From the NCBI GenBank assembly GCA_900537185.1, contig LS999827.1, positions 439,001 to 503,000 of the forward strand: a stretch of 64,000 nucleotides of DNA. The letters run 5' to 3'. The notes under the pieces are model-generated. The model worked only from the letters and a program-made list of their open reading frames with translations, searched no databases and had not been told where the DNA came from. A program made the position numbers and the translations under genes. Shown piece by piece: positions 35,690 to 44,050 of this stretch. Every line of letters begins with the position of its first letter. Positions within the stretch are counted from its first letter, which is position 1. Source of the stretch: Cytophagales bacterium Alg240-R148 (GTDB taxonomy: Bacteria > Bacteroidota > Bacteroidia > Cytophagales > Cyclobacteriaceae).

Positions 35690-36238
35690 ATGAAAGCACC
35701 AATATTATCTCTAGTCGCATTACTCGTTTGCTCTGTCGGTTTTTCGCAAGTAAAAAAGTTGAATAACAACAATTCTAAAATATCTGTAAGTGGCACTTCC
35801 TCCTTGCACGATTGGACCATGACCATGGACCAAGTGTCCGGACAAGGCGCTTTTAAACTAGAAGGCAACACCATCCAATCCATATCCGATGTTAGCATAA
35901 CATTAAAAGTTGAAGGCTTAAAAAGCGGCAAATCAGGAATGGACAAAAATGCTTATAAAGCTATGGAAACAGGAAAATACCCGAACATGGTATATAAATC
36001 GAGTAAAAACGCCATTGCAGGCAACAAAGTTACTTCTACAGGCCAACTCACTTTGGCCAATACAACAAAAACTGTTGTGCTTAACCTCACTTGTTCTGCT
36101 ACAGGCAATACCGTCAAATGTACTGGTAAGCTTCCAATCAAAATGACAGACTATGGCATTAAACCTCCAACGGCTATGATGGGAACCATCAAAACCGGTG
36201 ATGCTCTAACCATTGATATAACGGCATCCTTTCAATAA
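35690..36238 (+). CDS. YceI-family secreted protein (1)
   Basis: A 182-residue protein with signal peptide MKAPILSLVALLVCSVGFSQ and a YceI lipocalin-like domain. Typical blocks are SGTSSLHDWTMTMDQVSGQG, SVTLKVEGLKSGKSGMDKNAY and YGIKPPTAMMGTIKTGDALTI. YceI proteins bind isoprenoid lipids (polyprenoids) in a hydrophobic tunnel in the periplasm; the exact role is not established. It is convergent with a second YceI-like gene, and the two stops are 29 bp apart. Confidence 0.9.
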   Translation: MKAPILSLVALLVCSVGFSQVKKLNNNNSKISVSGTSSLHDWTMTMDQVSGQGAFKLEGNTIQSISDVSITLKVEGLKSGKSGMDKNAYKAMETGKYPNMVYKSSKNAIAGNKVTSTGQLTLANTTKTVVLNLTCSATGNTVKCTGKLPIKMTDYGIKPPTAMMGTIKTGDALTIDITASFQ

Positions 36239-36267
36239 ACAAAGGACCCATAGGCGTTTCTACTCAA

Positions 36268-36849
36268 TTATTTTCGGTTGAATTGTAATGAGAAAGAAAC
36301 GTCTACTTCGTTTTTAACTTTAACAACTCCTGCCATTTTTGCGGGGGGATCTAATTTAAAATCTGTTAATTTCATTTCCTTTTCCCCTTCTATTGTAAAG
36401 TCTTTAGGTGTATTATCTATGGTAATATCCATAGTGTATGCATTGGATACACCAGCCATAACGATTTTAAAATTTGCCGTGATATTTTCTTTGTTTTTGA
36501 AATTTATTTCTTTCAATTCAATGAGTACATGGTCGTCTCCTTGGTGGGTTAACATTTTCACAAAATCTTTAGTAATCCATTTGTTGCCGCAATCAAAAAT
36601 GGATACCGGTATTTTGATAATACTTTTTTTAAAACCCACAGCACCTTGGCGCATCCAATACTGTACTACCAACGTGCTGTCTGGAATAGGAGTATTAATG
36701 CGACATTGAAATGAATTGACATTGGTTTTTCCCTTCACCAACACAAAACTAGAGGCGTCAATTGAAAATATTTGCTCCATCATTTGCGTATCCTGCGCAT
36801 AAGCTAAGCTCCCTAAATTAAGGAAAAGTAAAAATAAAACGACTTTCAT
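36268..36849 (-). CDS. YceI-family secreted protein (2)
   Basis: A 193-residue protein with signal peptide MKVVLFLLFLNLGSLAYAQ. The C-terminal blocks DFTIEGEKEMKLTDFKLDPP and AGVVKVKNEVDVSFSLQFNRK match the YceI fold in reduced form; the N-terminal half is more divergent. The open frame reaches 36876, but that would start inside the atpG terminator hairpin, so the ATG at 36849 is used. Convergent with the first YceI gene, it may be a diverged duplicate. Confidence 0.75.
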   Translation of the reverse strand: MKVVLFLLFLNLGSLAYAQDTQMMEQIFSIDASSFVLVKGKTNVNSFQCRINTPIPDSTLVVQYWMRQGAVGFKKSIIKIPVSIFDCGNKWITKDFVKMLTHQGDDHVLIELKEINFKNKENITANFKIVMAGVSNAYTMDITIDNTPKDFTIEGEKEMKLTDFKLDPPAKMAGVVKVKNEVDVSFSLQFNRK

Positions 36850-36861
36850 AAAATACAAGGT

Positions 36862-36892
36862 ACAAAAAAAGCCCAATCGTTTGATTGGGCTT
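36862..36892 (-). terminator. Intrinsic terminator after atpG
   Basis: GCCCAATC-GTTT-GATTGGGC (36871-36890), preceded on the plus strand by A7, which is U7 for a minus-strand transcript. It ends the ATP synthase operon 23 nt beyond the atpG stop. Confidence 0.85.
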
Positions 36893-36914
36893 CTAGGTTT
36901 GTAGTATATTTTTT

Positions 36915-37805
36915 TTATCCTAGTGCTTCCGCGCCAGCAACAATTTCCAAAATTTCTTTGGTAATAGCCGCTTGTCTAGTCCTATTATAAGTTAATTTCA
37001 AATCATGTAACAATTCGCCAGCATTTTCTGTTGCCTTGTCCATCGCCGTCATACGTGCGCCATGTTCAGAAGCATTAGATTCTAAAACTGCTTTATACAA
37101 TTGTATTTTTAGAGATTTAGGGATTAACTCATTTTCAATCTCTTCCTTATTTGGCTCGTACAGATAATCCGTTTCTGAAGTAAAAGCTGAGTCATTGTCT
37201 TCTACCTCGGCTTTTTCAATTGGCAGAAATTGTTCAGTCCTGATTATTTGTGTTGCTACATTTTTAAATTCATTGTACACCACATCCACCTTATCGAAAC
37301 CTCCTGCTACAAACGAATCCATGGCAAATTCCGCCGCAACCCGCACTTTTTCAAATGAAAGAGCAGCATACATTTCATAAAAATCATCCTTTAAAGAGAA
37401 TCCCAATCGTTTAAAACTATCGTATGCCTTCTTACCAATTGGCAGGATGGTAATAGCACCTGCTGCTAATTGTTCCTGGTATTTCTCTTCAATTAGCGCG
37501 TTTACTCCTTTTACTACATTGGCATTAAACGCACCACAAAGACCTCTATCAGAAGTTACTGCTACAATTAGGACATTTTTAACCTCTCTCTCCTGGTTGT
37601 ATTTCCCATTTTCAGATTCTTCTGATGACCCTGAAGACACATTTTGCAAGATACCATTCAGCTTTTCGGCATATGGTCTCATTTGCAGTATGGCATCCTG
37701 AGCTCGGCGCAATTTAGCAGCAGCAACCATTTTCATGGCTTTGGTAATCTGCTGAGTAGACATTACCGAGGAAATCCTATTTTTTACTTCCTTTAAGTTA
37801 GGCAT
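36915..37805 (-). CDS. atpG: F1F0 ATP synthase gamma subunit
   Basis: A 296-residue protein. The start MPNLKEVKNRISSVMSTQQ and ITKAMKMVAAAKLRRAQ, and the C-terminal block YNRTRQAAITKEILEIVAGAEAL, are the coiled-coil shaft of gamma. The frame is open back to 37844, but the ATG at 37805 is the conserved start. It is the last gene of the minus-strand operon; atpD and atpC do not follow. Confidence 0.97.
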   Translation of the reverse strand: MPNLKEVKNRISSVMSTQQITKAMKMVAAAKLRRAQDAILQMRPYAEKLNGILQNVSSGSSEESENGKYNQEREVKNVLIVAVTSDRGLCGAFNANVVKGVNALIEEKYQEQLAAGAITILPIGKKAYDSFKRLGFSLKDDFYEMYAALSFEKVRVAAEFAMDSFVAGGFDKVDVVYNEFKNVATQIIRTEQFLPIEKAEVEDNDSAFTSETDYLYEPNKEEIENELIPKSLKIQLYKAVLESNASEHGARMTAMDKATENAGELLHDLKLTYNRTRQAAITKEILEIVAGAEALG

Positions 37806-37825
37806 GGTATATAAATTAAAAGGTA

Positions 37826-37852
37826 ATGTACTCCTGAAAACCAAGAGTACAT
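37826..37852. other. Hairpin between atpA and atpG
   Basis: ATGTACTC (37826-37833) and GAGTACAT (37845-37852) are perfect 8-bp arms around an 11-nt loop, inside the 54-bp atpA-atpG spacer. No U-tract follows on the minus strand, so it may be an mRNA stability or processing element rather than a terminator. Confidence 0.45.
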
Positions 37853-37859
37853 TTGCTTA

Positions 37860-39434
37860 TTAATATTTTTCAGCTAACTGAGTAGCTACTGATTTAATTT
37901 TATTTACGATGTCGTCTGTAAATTTTCCACTAGACAACAATTCCAACACATCTTTGTGTTGCGCTTCTAAAAGAATAGAAAATTCTTCCTCAAATTCTCT
38001 TACTTTTTCAACAGGTACTTTGTCTAAGAAACCTTTTGTAGAAGCTAAAATAATCGCTACTTGCTGCTCAACAGAAACAGGAGCATATTGCCCTTGCTTT
38101 AATATTTCCTGGTTTCTTCTACCTCTATCTATTGTAAGCTGCGTCGCTGCATCCAAATCAGATCCAAATTTAGCAAAAGCCTCTAGCTCTCTAAATTGTG
38201 CTTGGTCCAATTTCAATGTACCAGCCACTTTTTTCATTGGTTTAATCTGAGCTGAACCTCCTACTCTAGATACAGAAATACCAACATTAATTGCAGGTCT
38301 AATACCTGAGTTGAACAAATCTGACTCTAAGAATATCTGACCATCTGTAATAGAAATCACGTTGGTTGGAATATACGCAGACACATCACCCGCTTGGGTT
38401 TCAATGATTGGAAGTGCCGTTAACGATCCGCCACCTTTAACTTTTCCTTTTAAAGATTCTGGAAGGTCGTTCATTTCTTGCGCAATGCTATCATTGGCAT
38501 TCACCTTAGCAGCTCTCTCTAATAACCTCGAGTGCAAATAGAAAACGTCACCAGGATAAGCTTCACGACCCGGAGGTCTTCTTAATAACAATGAAACTTC
38601 ACGGTAAGCCACAGCTTGCTTAGATAAATCATCATACACAACCAAAGCAGGTTTTCCTGTATCTCTGAAGTATTCTCCTATTGCCGCACCCGTAAATGGA
38701 GCGAAAAACTGCATTGGTGCAGGATCAGAAGCAGATGCACTTACAACTACTGTATAGTCCATTGCTCCAGCCTTTTCCAAAGAAGCTACCACTCCTGCAA
38801 CCGTAGAGGCCTTTTGACCAACCGCTACATAAATACAGAATACAGGTTCTCCTTTGTCATAAAATTCTTTTTGGTTGATAATGGTGTCAATTGCAACAGC
38901 AGTTTTACCAGTCTGTCTATCACCAATAATCAATTCACGCTGTCCTCTACCGATAGGAATCATAGAGTCAATCGCTTTAATACCAGTTTGCAATGGTTCG
39001 TTTACCGGCTGGCGGTAAATAACACCTGGTGCTTTTCTTTCCAATGGCATTTCAAAAAGCTCTCCGCTAATTGGTCCTTTGCCATCGATCGGTTGACCCA
39101 GCGTATTCACAACACGCCCTACCATACCATCTCCAGCTTGGATCGATGCGATGCTTCGTGTTCTTTTTACTGTGTCCCCTTCTTTAATTTCTTGAGACTC
39201 TCCTAGGAGTACTGCTCCTACGTTGTCTTCTTCTAAGTTCAATGCCAATGCTCTTAGTCCGTTTTCGAACTCAATAAGCTCTCCTGATTGCACTTTAGTT
39301 AGTCCGTAAATACGTGCTACACCATCACCTACCTGCAATACTGTACCTACTTCTTCTAATTCTGCTTCAGTTTTGACACCAGCCAGCTGCTCTCTTAAAA
39401 TCGCTGAAACTTCGTCCGGTCTTACTTCTGCCAT
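37860..39434 (-). CDS. atpA: F1F0 ATP synthase alpha subunit
   Basis: A 524-residue subunit with P-loop GDRQTGKT, the N-terminal beta barrel ([14 protein letters not shown]), and the signature of the non-catalytic nucleotide site ([14 protein letters not shown]). Length is typical. It lies between atpH and atpG in the operon. Confidence 0.98.
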   Translation of the reverse strand: MAEVRPDEVSAILREQLAGVKTEAELEEVGTVLQVGDGVARIYGLTKVQSGELIEFENGLRALALNLEEDNVGAVLLGESQEIKEGDTVKRTRSIASIQAGDGMVGRVVNTLGQPIDGKGPISGELFEMPLERKAPGVIYRQPVNEPLQTGIKAIDSMIPIGRGQRELIIGDRQTGKTAVAIDTIINQKEFYDKGEPVFCIYVAVGQKASTVAGVVASLEKAGAMDYTVVVSASASDPAPMQFFAPFTGAAIGEYFRDTGKPALVVYDDLSKQAVAYREVSLLLRRPPGREAYPGDVFYLHSRLLERAAKVNANDSIAQEMNDLPESLKGKVKGGGSLTALPIIETQAGDVSAYIPTNVISITDGQIFLESDLFNSGIRPAINVGISVSRVGGSAQIKPMKKVAGTLKLDQAQFRELEAFAKFGSDLDAATQLTIDRGRRNQEILKQGQYAPVSVEQQVAIILASTKGFLDKVPVEKVREFEEEFSILLEAQHKDVLELLSSGKFTDDIVNKIKSVATQLAEKY

Positions 39435-39452
39435 TATGTGTAAGATTTATTG

Positions 39453-40013
39453 TTAAAGTTGCTTTATGTATGAATTTCCAATGAGATCCTTTCTTAAATT
39501 GGCAAATTTGCCTTTGATAGAATCATCAATTTGTTTATCGTCTACTTTGAGGACAAATCCTCCTAAAATATTCGCATCTACAATTTCTTCAAGTTCTACA
39601 GTCTTGCTCTTAGTAATGTCTTGAACAACTTCTTCAAATTGTTTTCTAAGCGCTGCGTCTAACTTAAATGTTGTTGTAACCGTGGCCTTTTTTATCCCTT
39701 TAAGAATGTTGTATTGCACTGCAAATTCCTGCGCAATGGCCGGAAGTACATTTTCTCTATTCTTTTTTGTTAGAATATCAAAAATGGCTAGCGTCATGCT
39801 GTCTACCTTACCCTGGAAAACATTATGCATTACAGCTTTTTTCATGCTGTGTTTGATAATGGGGTTTCTTAGAAGCAATCCAAAATCTCTATTCTCTTTG
39901 CAAACACTTGCAAGAAGTTTCATGTCTTTGGATACTTCTTCTAACTTACCTTGTTCATTGGCAAGATCCAGCAAAGATTTGGCATATCGGGAAGCTATTC
40001 TAAATTCAGACAT
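39453..40013 (-). CDS. atpH: F1F0 ATP synthase delta subunit
   Basis: A 186-residue OSCP-type stator protein: RIASRYAKSLLDLANEQGK at the N-terminus and GGFVLKVDDKQIDDSIKGK near the end. It links b to the top of F1. It starts 9 bp after the atpF stop. Confidence 0.95.
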   Translation of the reverse strand: MSEFRIASRYAKSLLDLANEQGKLEEVSKDMKLLASVCKENRDFGLLLRNPIIKHSMKKAVMHNVFQGKVDSMTLAIFDILTKKNRENVLPAIAQEFAVQYNILKGIKKATVTTTFKLDAALRKQFEEVVQDITKSKTVELEEIVDANILGGFVLKVDDKQIDDSIKGKFANLRKDLIGNSYIKQL

Positions 40014-40022
40014 GGTCTTTTT

Positions 40023-40517
40023 TTAATTAAGCTTCAATTCGTTTACATAGCCGTCAACCAACTCCTTTTGAGCTTTGTCGTTGCCCAATTTTTGTTTGAG
40101 CACTTTTTCAGCAATTTCAATAGAAAGTTCTGCTACTGTATTTTTGACCTCTGCCAACGCAGCATTCTTTTCTGTTTCAATGGCAGCCTTAGCATCGTCA
40201 ATCATCTTTGTGCTGATTTTTGAAGCATCGGCTTTAGCACCTTCTTTGATGGCGTTCGCTGCATCTCTAGCATCTTTGATCAACTTGTCACGCTCTTCAC
40301 GTGCTTCAGCCAACAACTTTTCGTTGTTCTCCTGAAGAGATGCCATCTCTTGCTTTGCCTTTTCTGCTGAATCCAAAGCCTCCTGAATAGAAGTTTCTCT
40401 GATTTTCAACGATTCCATTATCGGTTTCCAAGCCATTTTAGCTAGGAAAAAGAACAAAGCAACAAATGTAATGAGCTGCCAGAAAATTAGTCCTACACCA
40501 GGGGTTAGCAATTCCAT
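40023..40517 (-). CDS. atpF: F1F0 ATP synthase b subunit
   Basis: A 164-residue peripheral stalk subunit: one N-terminal membrane helix (LIFWQLITFVALFFFLAKM), then a long charged helix rich in Glu, Lys and Ala that dimerises as a right-handed coiled coil. It is separated from atpE by the terminator-like hairpin at 40550-40586. Confidence 0.96.
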   Translation of the reverse strand: MELLTPGVGLIFWQLITFVALFFFLAKMAWKPIMESLKIRETSIQEALDSAEKAKQEMASLQENNEKLLAEAREERDKLIKDARDAANAIKEGAKADASKISTKMIDDAKAAIETEKNAALAEVKNTVAELSIEIAEKVLKQKLGNDKAQKELVDGYVNELKLN

Positions 40518-40549
40518 CGTGTTATATTTTTATTGTGTTAAAATCGAAC

Positions 40550-40586
40550 AAAAAAAGCTTGTACCGCCAATCGCGGATACAAGCTT
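40550..40586 (-). terminator. Terminator-like hairpin between atpE and atpF
   Basis: Transcribed on the minus strand, AAGCTTGTA (40586-40578) pairs with TACAAGCTT (40563-40555) and CCGC pairs with GCGG. One base is bulged, the loop is 5 nt, and a U7 tract (A-run 40550-40556) follows. It starts 8 nt after the atpE stop and ends 33 nt before atpF. By structure it is an intrinsic terminator; by position it must be at least partly read through. Confidence 0.8.
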
Positions 40587-40593
40587 TAATCTT

Positions 40594-40845
<252 letters not shown>

Positions 40846-40870
40846 TTATTTGTTTGTTAAATAATACTAA

Positions 40871-41923
40871 TTAATGATGCTCGTCATGGTCGGCTACTGC
40901 CAACCCTATATAAAGAGAAGAGAACATCGTAAATACATATGCCTGAATAGTTGCGACCAATAATTCAATTAAGTTAATGAAGAACACTACCAACCCACTG
41001 GCAGCACCAACATAATAACTATGAAAAATAAAAGTCAACCCTATCAAACTCAAAATCACAATATGACCGGCTGTTATGGCTACGAACAAACGCAACAACA
41101 ACGAGAACGGCTTTGTGAAAATACCAATAAATTCTACAACAGGCATAATTGGCAACGGATACTTCAACCACCAAGGCACTCCCGGTGTATTAAAGATGTG
41201 TCCCCAATACGCTTTATTCCCACTGAAATTGGTAATTAAAAAGGTAATTACGGCCAATACAATGGTTACAGCAATGTTACCCGTTAGGTTGGCTGCGCCA
41301 GGTAAAAGCCCAAGCAAATTACCAAACCAAATAAAGAAGAATAAATTCAGCATATAAGGCAAGTATTTGTCTGTATGCTTCTCTCCTATATTAGGCTTTA
41401 CAACTTCGTCTCGAATAAAAACAATGATTGGCTCAAAGAAAGACTGAATGCCCTTAGGCGCCTTGCCATTGTTCTTTTTATATCCTCTGGCTACCGCTGT
41501 AAACACCAACACCATCAACAAGGCATTGATAAACAACATGGCCACATTTTTTGTGATTGAAAAGTCCCAAACATGAACGGTTGAACCAACAACAGAAATA
41601 TGTCCATGGTCCAATTTGTACCCTTTATATTCCACAACATTGTGGTGCTCATCGTAGAAATTAGCGGATGAAAACACCTCCAAGCCATTGCCTTCAGAGT
41701 AAACAATTATTGGAAGGTACAACGTACCATAATGGCCATCAAAAAAGTGCCAAATATGGTCATCCTGAATATGATGCATAATCATATCACCAGGGTTAAA
41801 CTCCTCTTCCGAATCGGAAGCAAAGCTATTTTGAAGGCCAAAAGCCATCAACACAAACGCAAGGCCAGCCACTCTGGCTGCGCGCATTATTCTCGTATAC
41901 AGGTTCACTTGATTAGCAATCAT
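40871..41923 (-). CDS. atpB: F1F0 ATP synthase a subunit
   Basis: A 350-residue subunit, long for the family because of an extra N-terminal region of about 110 residues. It has a likely signal or anchor (AGLAFVLMAFGLQNSFA) and a His-rich domain (HHIQDDHIWHFFDGHYG), typical of Bacteroidota. The C-terminal part carries the channel helices with LLLRLFVAITAGHIVILSL (the key Arg) and LVATIQAYVFTMFSSLYIG. The tail is DHDEHH. Confidence 0.96.
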   Translation of the reverse strand: MIANQVNLYTRIMRAARVAGLAFVLMAFGLQNSFASDSEEEFNPGDMIMHHIQDDHIWHFFDGHYGTLYLPIIVYSEGNGLEVFSSANFYDEHHNVVEYKGYKLDHGHISVVGSTVHVWDFSITKNVAMLFINALLMVLVFTAVARGYKKNNGKAPKGIQSFFEPIIVFIRDEVVKPNIGEKHTDKYLPYMLNLFFFIWFGNLLGLLPGAANLTGNIAVTIVLAVITFLITNFSGNKAYWGHIFNTPGVPWWLKYPLPIMPVVEFIGIFTKPFSLLLRLFVAITAGHIVILSLIGLTFIFHSYYVGAASGLVVFFINLIELLVATIQAYVFTMFSSLYIGLAVADHDEHH

Positions 41924-42037
41924 TGACTATATAAGATCAAGGTTCAAAATCGACTGCAAAGGTAGATATAAAGTGAGCAAAAAAAAATAAATCTTAGTTT
42001 TATTTAATTTTAATTCAAAACCCCACTTTTTTCCAAT

Positions 42038-42439
42038 TTACCTTTCGGGCGTATCTCTATCTGTATCGCTTCGTTTTTTGCTAGGGGAACGTATTAAAAA
42101 GACAATATCATTCAAGGCCGTTAGGAGGTAAAAGCACAAAAACAGGATGGTATTGGCCCAAGCACCCGTTTGATCCAAGTACACTACAACTGCCAAAAAG
42201 GCACCATATACCAACAAGCGCAACGCAACCGAAGCCATGTACCCGATAGAGAATTTAGCTGGGTCATCAGCAAAATTTTGCACCAAAAATTTATGAATTA
42301 TATAAGACAAGGTTGCTACAAACAACAAGATGTGCCAGCGGAAGGAAGGAAGGCCCACGCCCAGTTCAAAATGGAGCAAATAAAGGCCAGATACTGTTAC
42401 CGCAGTCAGGGAAAGCAAACCGATTAGAAATTTTTTCAT
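42038..42439 (-). CDS. Small membrane protein in the ATP synthase operon
   Basis: A 133-residue protein with four hydrophobic segments (near 4-22, 33-48, 66-88 and 93-112) and a charged C-terminus (SPSKKRSDTDRDTPER). It lies between the AtpI-like gene (4-bp overlap upstream) and atpB (115-bp gap). It is in the position of UncI/AtpI-related assembly proteins, but I see no specific motif. A helper in c-ring assembly or ion supply is plausible inference only. Confidence 0.75.
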   Translation of the reverse strand: MKKFLIGLLSLTAVTVSGLYLLHFELGVGLPSFRWHILLFVATLSYIIHKFLVQNFADDPAKFSIGYMASVALRLLVYGAFLAVVVYLDQTGAWANTILFLCFYLLTALNDIVFLIRSPSKKRSDTDRDTPER

Positions 42440-42675
42440 TTCTTGTTGTTATTGTCAGAATTGAGGGATTTAATCAGTCTGTAAAAAATGCCAAACAACA
42501 CCAGTAACATGAAAGACAATGTAAATACGGGAAACTTAATATTTAAATATTTATCCAAAGACCAGCCACCCCAAATTGCCAACCCGAGGGTCAACACCAT
42601 TTGCATGGCCAGTCCTGAATATTTTAAATATTGATTAGCTTGCTTTTGCTCCTTGTTTGATTCCTTCTGAGGCAT
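42436..42675 (-). CDS. AtpI/AtpZ-like small membrane protein
   Basis: A 79-residue protein with two membrane helices: YSGLAMQMVLTLGLAIWGGWSLDKYL, and PVFTLSFMLLVLFGIFYRLI. The GxxxGxxLD pattern in the first helix is typical of AtpI/AtpZ (UncI) proteins that assist c-ring assembly. The frame is open upstream to 42741; the ATG at 42675 is preferred. Either start overlaps the bactofilin gene's 3' end, by 41 bp with this start. Confidence 0.8.
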   Translation of the reverse strand: MPQKESNKEQKQANQYLKYSGLAMQMVLTLGLAIWGGWSLDKYLNIKFPVFTLSFMLLVLFGIFYRLIKSLNSDNNNKK

Positions 42676-43063
42676 TGGCTCCACCAATTTTGATGTCTTT
42701 AATCGAAACGCCCATCTTACATCCTCCGTTAAATGTCGCACCGCTTTCTACGATTAATTTATTGGTAACGATTTCTCCTTTCACATTGGCAGATGCTTTC
42801 AACGCCAATACTTCAGAAACCTCAATTTTACCATTTACTTCTCCAGAAATTTCGGCGTTTTGCGCCATAATATTTCCTTCTACATGGGAAGATGCGTCTA
42901 AAATAACTTTTGACTTGGAGGTAATGTTTCCTTTCACCTTTCCCTCGATCCTCATGTTACCATACGACTCCACATTTCCTTCCAAATAAGTTCCTTTTGC
43001 AATTTGGTTGGTAGTATTGGCGTTGTTCATGATAGCTTGTTTTTCATCTTTGTTGGAAAACAT
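42635..43063 (-). CDS. Bactofilin
   Basis: A 142-residue protein. The core (about 25-115) is a regular run of right-handed beta-helix turns, such as YGNMRIEGKVKGNI, ILDASSHVEGNIMAQNAEI, NGKIEVSEVLALKASANVKG and TNKLIVESGATFNG. Bactofilins polymerise into membrane-associated filaments that position cell-wall enzymes. The M23 peptidase gene just upstream (24-bp gap, same strand) is the classic partner, and the AtpI-like gene overlaps its 3' end. Confidence 0.92.
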   Translation of the reverse strand: MFSNKDEKQAIMNNANTTNQIAKGTYLEGNVESYGNMRIEGKVKGNITSKSKVILDASSHVEGNIMAQNAEISGEVNGKIEVSEVLALKASANVKGEIVTNKLIVESGATFNGGCKMGVSIKDIKIGGANASEGIKQGAKAS

Positions 43064-43086
43064 AGTGTATAGTGATTATATAATAA

Positions 43087-43953
43087 TTAAAATGATACAA
43101 ATTCTTCTGGATTAACGGGGCTACCGTTGTACCATAATTCAAAATGCAGATGCGGACCATCTGTCAGTTCGCCGGTATTGCCTACGATGGATATTATTTC
43201 ACCGCCGCTTACAAAATTACCAACTTTTTTCAACAATTGTGCATTGTGTTTATAAACTGAGATTAAATCCCCTCTGTGTTGTACTGCAATTACATGCCCC
43301 GAATCCTGGGTCCAGGAAGCAAATATTACAGTGCCGTCAGCCACAACTTTTACAGCTTCGTTTTTTTTAGAAACTATGTCTACTCCATAATGTTCTTCTC
43401 CAATATTATAACGGTCCGAAATTAGGCCCGTTAAGGGAGAATAAAAATAAATTTGGTTCAACTCTGCCAAACTACTATTTGCATTGCTAACTAAAGAAAA
43501 ATCAGATTGTTCAAATTTTTGTCGGAATTGCGAATCTATTGGAGCCAAAGAACTTAAATCACTGGCAACCACACTTTGCTCCTGCTGGGCCGATCGTTGT
43601 GTGAAAGACTCTTCTGTCACCAAAGAATCGCCCGAAATAACCCGCTGAATATTTTTTATAAATCGATCCTTGGCCTCTACTTCAAAACTTAAAGAATCAA
43701 TTTTACTTGTCAATTCATTCAGTTCTTTGCGCGTTTTTTCTTGGCTGTATGCAGGGTCGTACCACTGACTCAACAAAGTATTTATCAACAGCAAAGCAAT
43801 TACGAGCATCACTATAAAGATAGATACCGCAAAAAGTATTACTTTTGAATAGGTAAAGCTAAAAGTGGTTTTTTCTGCGAAATTTTCTTCATTTCTTATG
43901 ATAAGAAGGTATTTCGTAACCAACCAGCTTGAAAGTGTTTTTCTAAAACGCAA
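43087..43953 (-). CDS. M23-family peptidase with membrane anchor (LmdC-type)
   Basis: A 288-residue protein with one membrane helix (about 36-60), a coiled coil (about 70-110) and a LytM/M23 domain at the C-terminus: HYGVDIVSKKNEAVKVVADG, HVIAVQHRGDLISVYKHN and DGPHLHFELWYNG, containing the HxxxD and HxH zinc ligands. It cuts peptidoglycan cross-links. Proximity to bactofilin suggests a shape-control module. The start is a TTG (43953), as no earlier in-frame ATG exists and the first residues look genuine. A TATTTTTG (43987-43980) may be the -7 box. Confidence 0.88.
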   Translation of the reverse strand: MRFRKTLSSWLVTKYLLIIRNEENFAEKTTFSFTYSKVILFAVSIFIVMLVIALLLINTLLSQWYDPAYSQEKTRKELNELTSKIDSLSFEVEAKDRFIKNIQRVISGDSLVTEESFTQRSAQQEQSVVASDLSSLAPIDSQFRQKFEQSDFSLVSNANSSLAELNQIYFYSPLTGLISDRYNIGEEHYGVDIVSKKNEAVKVVADGTVIFASWTQDSGHVIAVQHRGDLISVYKHNAQLLKKVGNFVSGGEIISIVGNTGELTDGPHLHFELWYNGSPVNPEEFVSF

Positions 43954-44050
43954 TGTTCTTACTTTTTTAAATTGATCAACAAAAATATTATTATTTAATT
44001 GATTAATGCATTATTTAATTGAATTTTTCGTTTCATTGTAAGATTAATAG

